64,000 bases of DNA from Ottowia flava (lineage in GTDB: Bacteria > Pseudomonadota > Gammaproteobacteria > Burkholderiales > Burkholderiaceae_C): contig NZ_VRUA01000002.1 in assembly GCF_008017535.1 (NCBI RefSeq), positions 186,001 through 250,000 on the forward strand. Reading direction: 5' to 3'. Position numbers and translations under genes: made by a program. The notes under the pieces were generated by a model that was not told the DNA's origin, made no database searches, and worked only from the letters and a program-made list of their open reading frames with translations. Numbering within the stretch: position 1 is the stretch's first letter; each line of letters begins with the position of its first letter. Positions 62,127 to 64,000 of this stretch are shown piece by piece.

Positions 62127-63770
62127 TCACATGCGCGCCACGCCGAACTGCATGGGCCGAACTTCGCGCGCCGCGCCTTCGGCGATCGTGTCCAGGCAAA
62201 AACGCAGCACGGCGCGCGTGTCGCGCGGGTCGATCACGCCGTCGTCCAGCAACAGGCCGCTGGTGTAGAAGGCGTCGGCCTGCGCTTCGAACATGGCGAC
62301 GATCTGCTCGTACTGCGCTTGCGATTCGGCCGGGTCGGGCGTCAGGCCTTTGCGCGCCAGGCCGGCCTCGGTCACGATCTGCATGGTGCGGGCGGCCTGC
62401 TCGCCGCCCATCACCGCGGTCTTGGCGCCGGGCCAGCTGAACAGGAAGCGCGGTGCGTAGCCGCGTCCGCACATGCCGTAGTTGCCCGCCCCAAAGCTGG
62501 CGCCGCACTGGATGGTGAGCTGCGGCACCGTGGCGTTGGTCACCGCCTGGATCATCTTGCTGCCGTGCTTGATCATCCCGCCCTGTTCGCTGTCCTTGCC
62601 GACCATGTAGCCGGTGGTGTTTTGCAGGTAGACGATGGGGTGCCCGAGCTGGCACATCCATTGGATGAAGTGCGTGGCCTTGTTGGCGCCCGCCACGTCG
62701 ATCGGCCCGTTGTTGCTGATGATGCCGACGCGGTGACCGCCGATGCGGGCCTGCACGCACAGCGTAGGCGCGCCGTACAGCGGCTTGAATTCCAGCAGGT
62801 CGGAACCATCCACGATGCGCGCCATCACCTCGCGCATGTCGACCGGCTCGCGGTGGTGCGGCGGCATCAGGCCGAGCAGATCGTCGGCGCCGAAGTGCGG
62901 CTCCAATGCTTCTGAATTCATAGCTGCCCGCGCAGATGTATCTAGCGCCACAGGCCGATTCGACTCAGAAAACCCGCGGATGACGGCGCGCGCCATGCCC
63001 AGCGCCTGCCGGTCGTTCTCGGCCAGGTATTCGCCCAGGCCCGACACGCCGGTGTGCATCTCGGCGCCGCCCAGCTCTTCTTCGGTAGCGATTTCACCCG
63101 TCGCCGCTTTCAGCAAGGGCGGGCCAGCGAGGAAGGCGCGCGAGCGGCCGCGCACCATGATCACGATGTCAGACAGGCCCGGCATGTACGCACCGCCCGC
63201 CGTGCCCGAACCGTGCTGCACCGTGACCACCGGCAGCCCCGCCGCCGAATGCCGCGCCAGGTTGCGGAACAGCGAGCCGCCGTGCACGAAGCCTTCGACG
63301 CGGTAGCGCATCAGGTTGGCGCCCGCGCTTTCAACCAGGTGGATGAAGGGCAGGCGGTTTTGCAGTGCGATCTCCTGCACGCGCAGGATCTTGTCGAGCC
63401 CGCGCTCCTGGATCGCGCCGGCCTCGATGCCCGAGTCGCTCGCCACCACCATGCAGCGCACGCCTTCGATGAAGCCGATGCCCGCCAGCATGCCGCCGCC
63501 CGGCACCGATTTGGCCGGGTCGCGCCGATCCTGCAGGTAGCCGGCCAGCGTGCACAGCGGCAGCCACGGCGCACCCGGGTCGAGCAGCAGCGCGACGCGC
63601 TCGCGCGGCAGCAGTTGCCCGCGTTTGTCGAACTGCGGCTTGGCGCGCGCTGACGCATCGGCCGCGCGCGCTTCAAGCGCACGCCAGGCAGCGATGCGCT
63701 CCAGCGTGGCGGCGCGGCGCGCCTGGGCCTGCTCGCCCTGGGAATTCCAATGGGAAGAGAACACGCTCAT
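62127..63770 (-). CDS. Acyl-CoA carboxylase carboxyltransferase (beta) subunit
   Basis: Carboxyltransferase of 547 residues, MccB/AtuC type. N-domain: RGQLLPRERVALLLDPGAPW, HLVESAGANLMRYRVEGFVH, VQHGSGTAGGAYMPGLSDIV. C-domain: REVMARIVDGSDLLEFKPLY, NNGPIDVAGANKATHFIQWM, GASFGAGNYGMCGRGYAPRF. The linker between the two halves includes ALDTSARAAMNSEALE, translated from repeat copy R. It works with the alpha subunit encoded downstream. The start overlaps the partial SDR gene as ATGA. Confidence 0.93.
   Translation of the reverse strand: MSVFSSHWNSQGEQAQARRAATLERIAAWRALEARAADASARAKPQFDKRGQLLPRERVALLLDPGAPWLPLCTLAGYLQDRRDPAKSVPGGGMLAGIGFIEGVRCMVVASDSGIEAGAIQERGLDKILRVQEIALQNRLPFIHLVESAGANLMRYRVEGFVHGGSLFRNLARHSAAGLPVVTVQHGSGTAGGAYMPGLSDIVIMVRGRSRAFLAGPPLLKAATGEIATEEELGGAEMHTGVSGLGEYLAENDRQALGMARAVIRGFSESNRPVALDTSARAAMNSEALEPHFGADDLLGLMPPHHREPVDMREVMARIVDGSDLLEFKPLYGAPTLCVQARIGGHRVGIISNNGPIDVAGANKATHFIQWMCQLGHPIVYLQNTTGYMVGKDSEQGGMIKHGSKMIQAVTNATVPQLTIQCGASFGAGNYGMCGRGYAPRFLFSWPGAKTAVMGGEQAARTMQIVTEAGLARKGLTPDPAESQAQYEQIVAMFEAQADAFYTSGLLLDDGVIDPRDTRAVLRFCLDTIAEGAAREVRPMQFGVARM
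62906..62973 (+). repeat. 60-bp dispersed repeat, copy R (inside carboxyltransferase gene)
   Basis: The plus strand reads TGCTTCTGAATTCATAGCTG, CCCGCGCAGATGTATCTAGC and AGGCCGATTCGACTCAGAAA. It is a near-complete copy, and the minus-strand gene reads all of it without a stop. Confidence 0.85.
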
Positions 63771-64000
63771 GAACTGAACACTTTCGGCGTGACGTAGCGA
63801 TGAAAGCCGTCGAAGGGGCGCACCGCTGCGCGCTGCTGCACCTCGGTCGGTGCAGCCACCTGGCCCCAGCCCATGCGCACCTGCGGGCGGGCGCCGTCGA
63901 TGCGCAGCACCGTGCCGCTGATGAAGCTGGCTGCCGGGCTGAGCAAGAACACGATGCCCGCCGACACCTCAGCCTCGGTGGCAAAGCGCCCGAGCGGCAC
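63767..64000 (-). CDS. SDR-family oxidoreductase, C-terminal fragment (runs off window)
   Basis: The last 77 residues of a short-chain dehydrogenase are visible. LGRFATEAEVSAGIVFLLSP and AASFISGTVLRIDGARPQ are the typical C-terminal SDR blocks. The 5' part lies beyond 64000. It is translationally coupled to the carboxyltransferase gene, as an SDR gene (AtuB or AtuG) is in the acyclic-terpene (atu) clusters. Confidence 0.85.
   Translation of the reverse strand: MPLGRFATEAEVSAGIVFLLSPAASFISGTVLRIDGARPQVRMGWGQVAAPTEVQQRAAVRPFDGFHRYVTPKVFSS

Noticed and set aside
60642-62915. 757-codon plus-strand open frame
   Set aside because: Antisense shadow of the acyl-CoA dehydrogenase and carboxyltransferase genes, and it begins in repeat sequence.

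Overview
The window is high-GC DNA from a betaproteobacterium, most likely a Comamonadaceae relative (Acidovorax, Ottowia or Diaphorobacter type). The basis is the gene content: a Bug-type tripartite tricarboxylate receptor, a Liv-type ABC transporter coupled to an acyl-CoA ligase, an IPTL-CTERM protein, an Amn-type AMP nucleosidase, and several dispersed non-coding repeat families of a style I associate with this family. I see no rRNA, tRNA, CRISPR array, transposase or integrase.

Layout. 1-5143 (minus): type II secretion operon gspE-F-G-H-I-J-K, cut by the left edge inside gspK. 5256-10861 (minus): dTDP-rhamnose operon rfbB-D-A-C followed by two glycosyltransferases, with overlapping start and stop codons through most of it. 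11007-14161 (plus): phasin-like protein, DUF3108-like envelope protein, TetR regulator, a helical-repeat protein and an acyl-CoA-binding protein. 14482-17636 (minus): secreted DUF2265-type peptidase and molybdopterin oxidoreductase. 17768-25883: mostly plus-strand catabolic and housekeeping genes (Liv-type receptor, M20 amidohydrolase, VOC protein, M14-like peptidase, Kbp, amidase), with coaX on minus and a 0.6 kb repeat island at 22134-22766. 26067-28757: persulfide dioxygenase-rhodanese fusion with a CsoR-like regulator, and PPK2. 28849-32159: LysR, tricarboxylate receptor and a beta-propeller protein. 32178-35922: DUF454 protein, fetAB-like exporter and amn. 36069-38057: IPTL-CTERM protein. 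38484-42578: a lower-GC cassette of TetR regulator, PaaK-like ligase, crotonase and Liv-type receptor. 42668-46097 (minus): FadJ/FadA-like beta-oxidation pair. 46382-53097 (plus): livHMGF, acyl-CoA ligase and receptor. 53197-64000 (minus): a catabolic operon with a biotin-dependent acyl-CoA carboxylase, two acyl-CoA dehydrogenases, two CoA ligases, a 2,4-dienoyl-CoA-reductase-like SDR and a partial SDR at the right edge.

How it fits together. The right third reads as a machine for importing and activating carboxylic acids and degrading their CoA esters: receptors, Liv transporter, CoA ligases, dehydrogenases, hydratase, thiolase and carboxylase. Two operator-like palindromes sit between the beta-oxidation pair and the Liv operon, and another tandem pair sits before the TetR cassette.

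Most striking signal. A roughly 60-bp dispersed element, with core TAGCTGCCTGCGCAG, occurs about 18 times. Most copies lie between genes, but six lie in frame inside protein-coding genes (rfbD, a peptidase, an amidase, livF, and both subunits of the acyl-CoA carboxylase). They use one open frame per orientation and mostly fall in linkers or termini. A different GC-rich repeat appears to have added about 38 residues to an acyl-CoA dehydrogenase. This resembles in behaviour, though not in sequence, the Rickettsia palindromic elements that sit inside genes.
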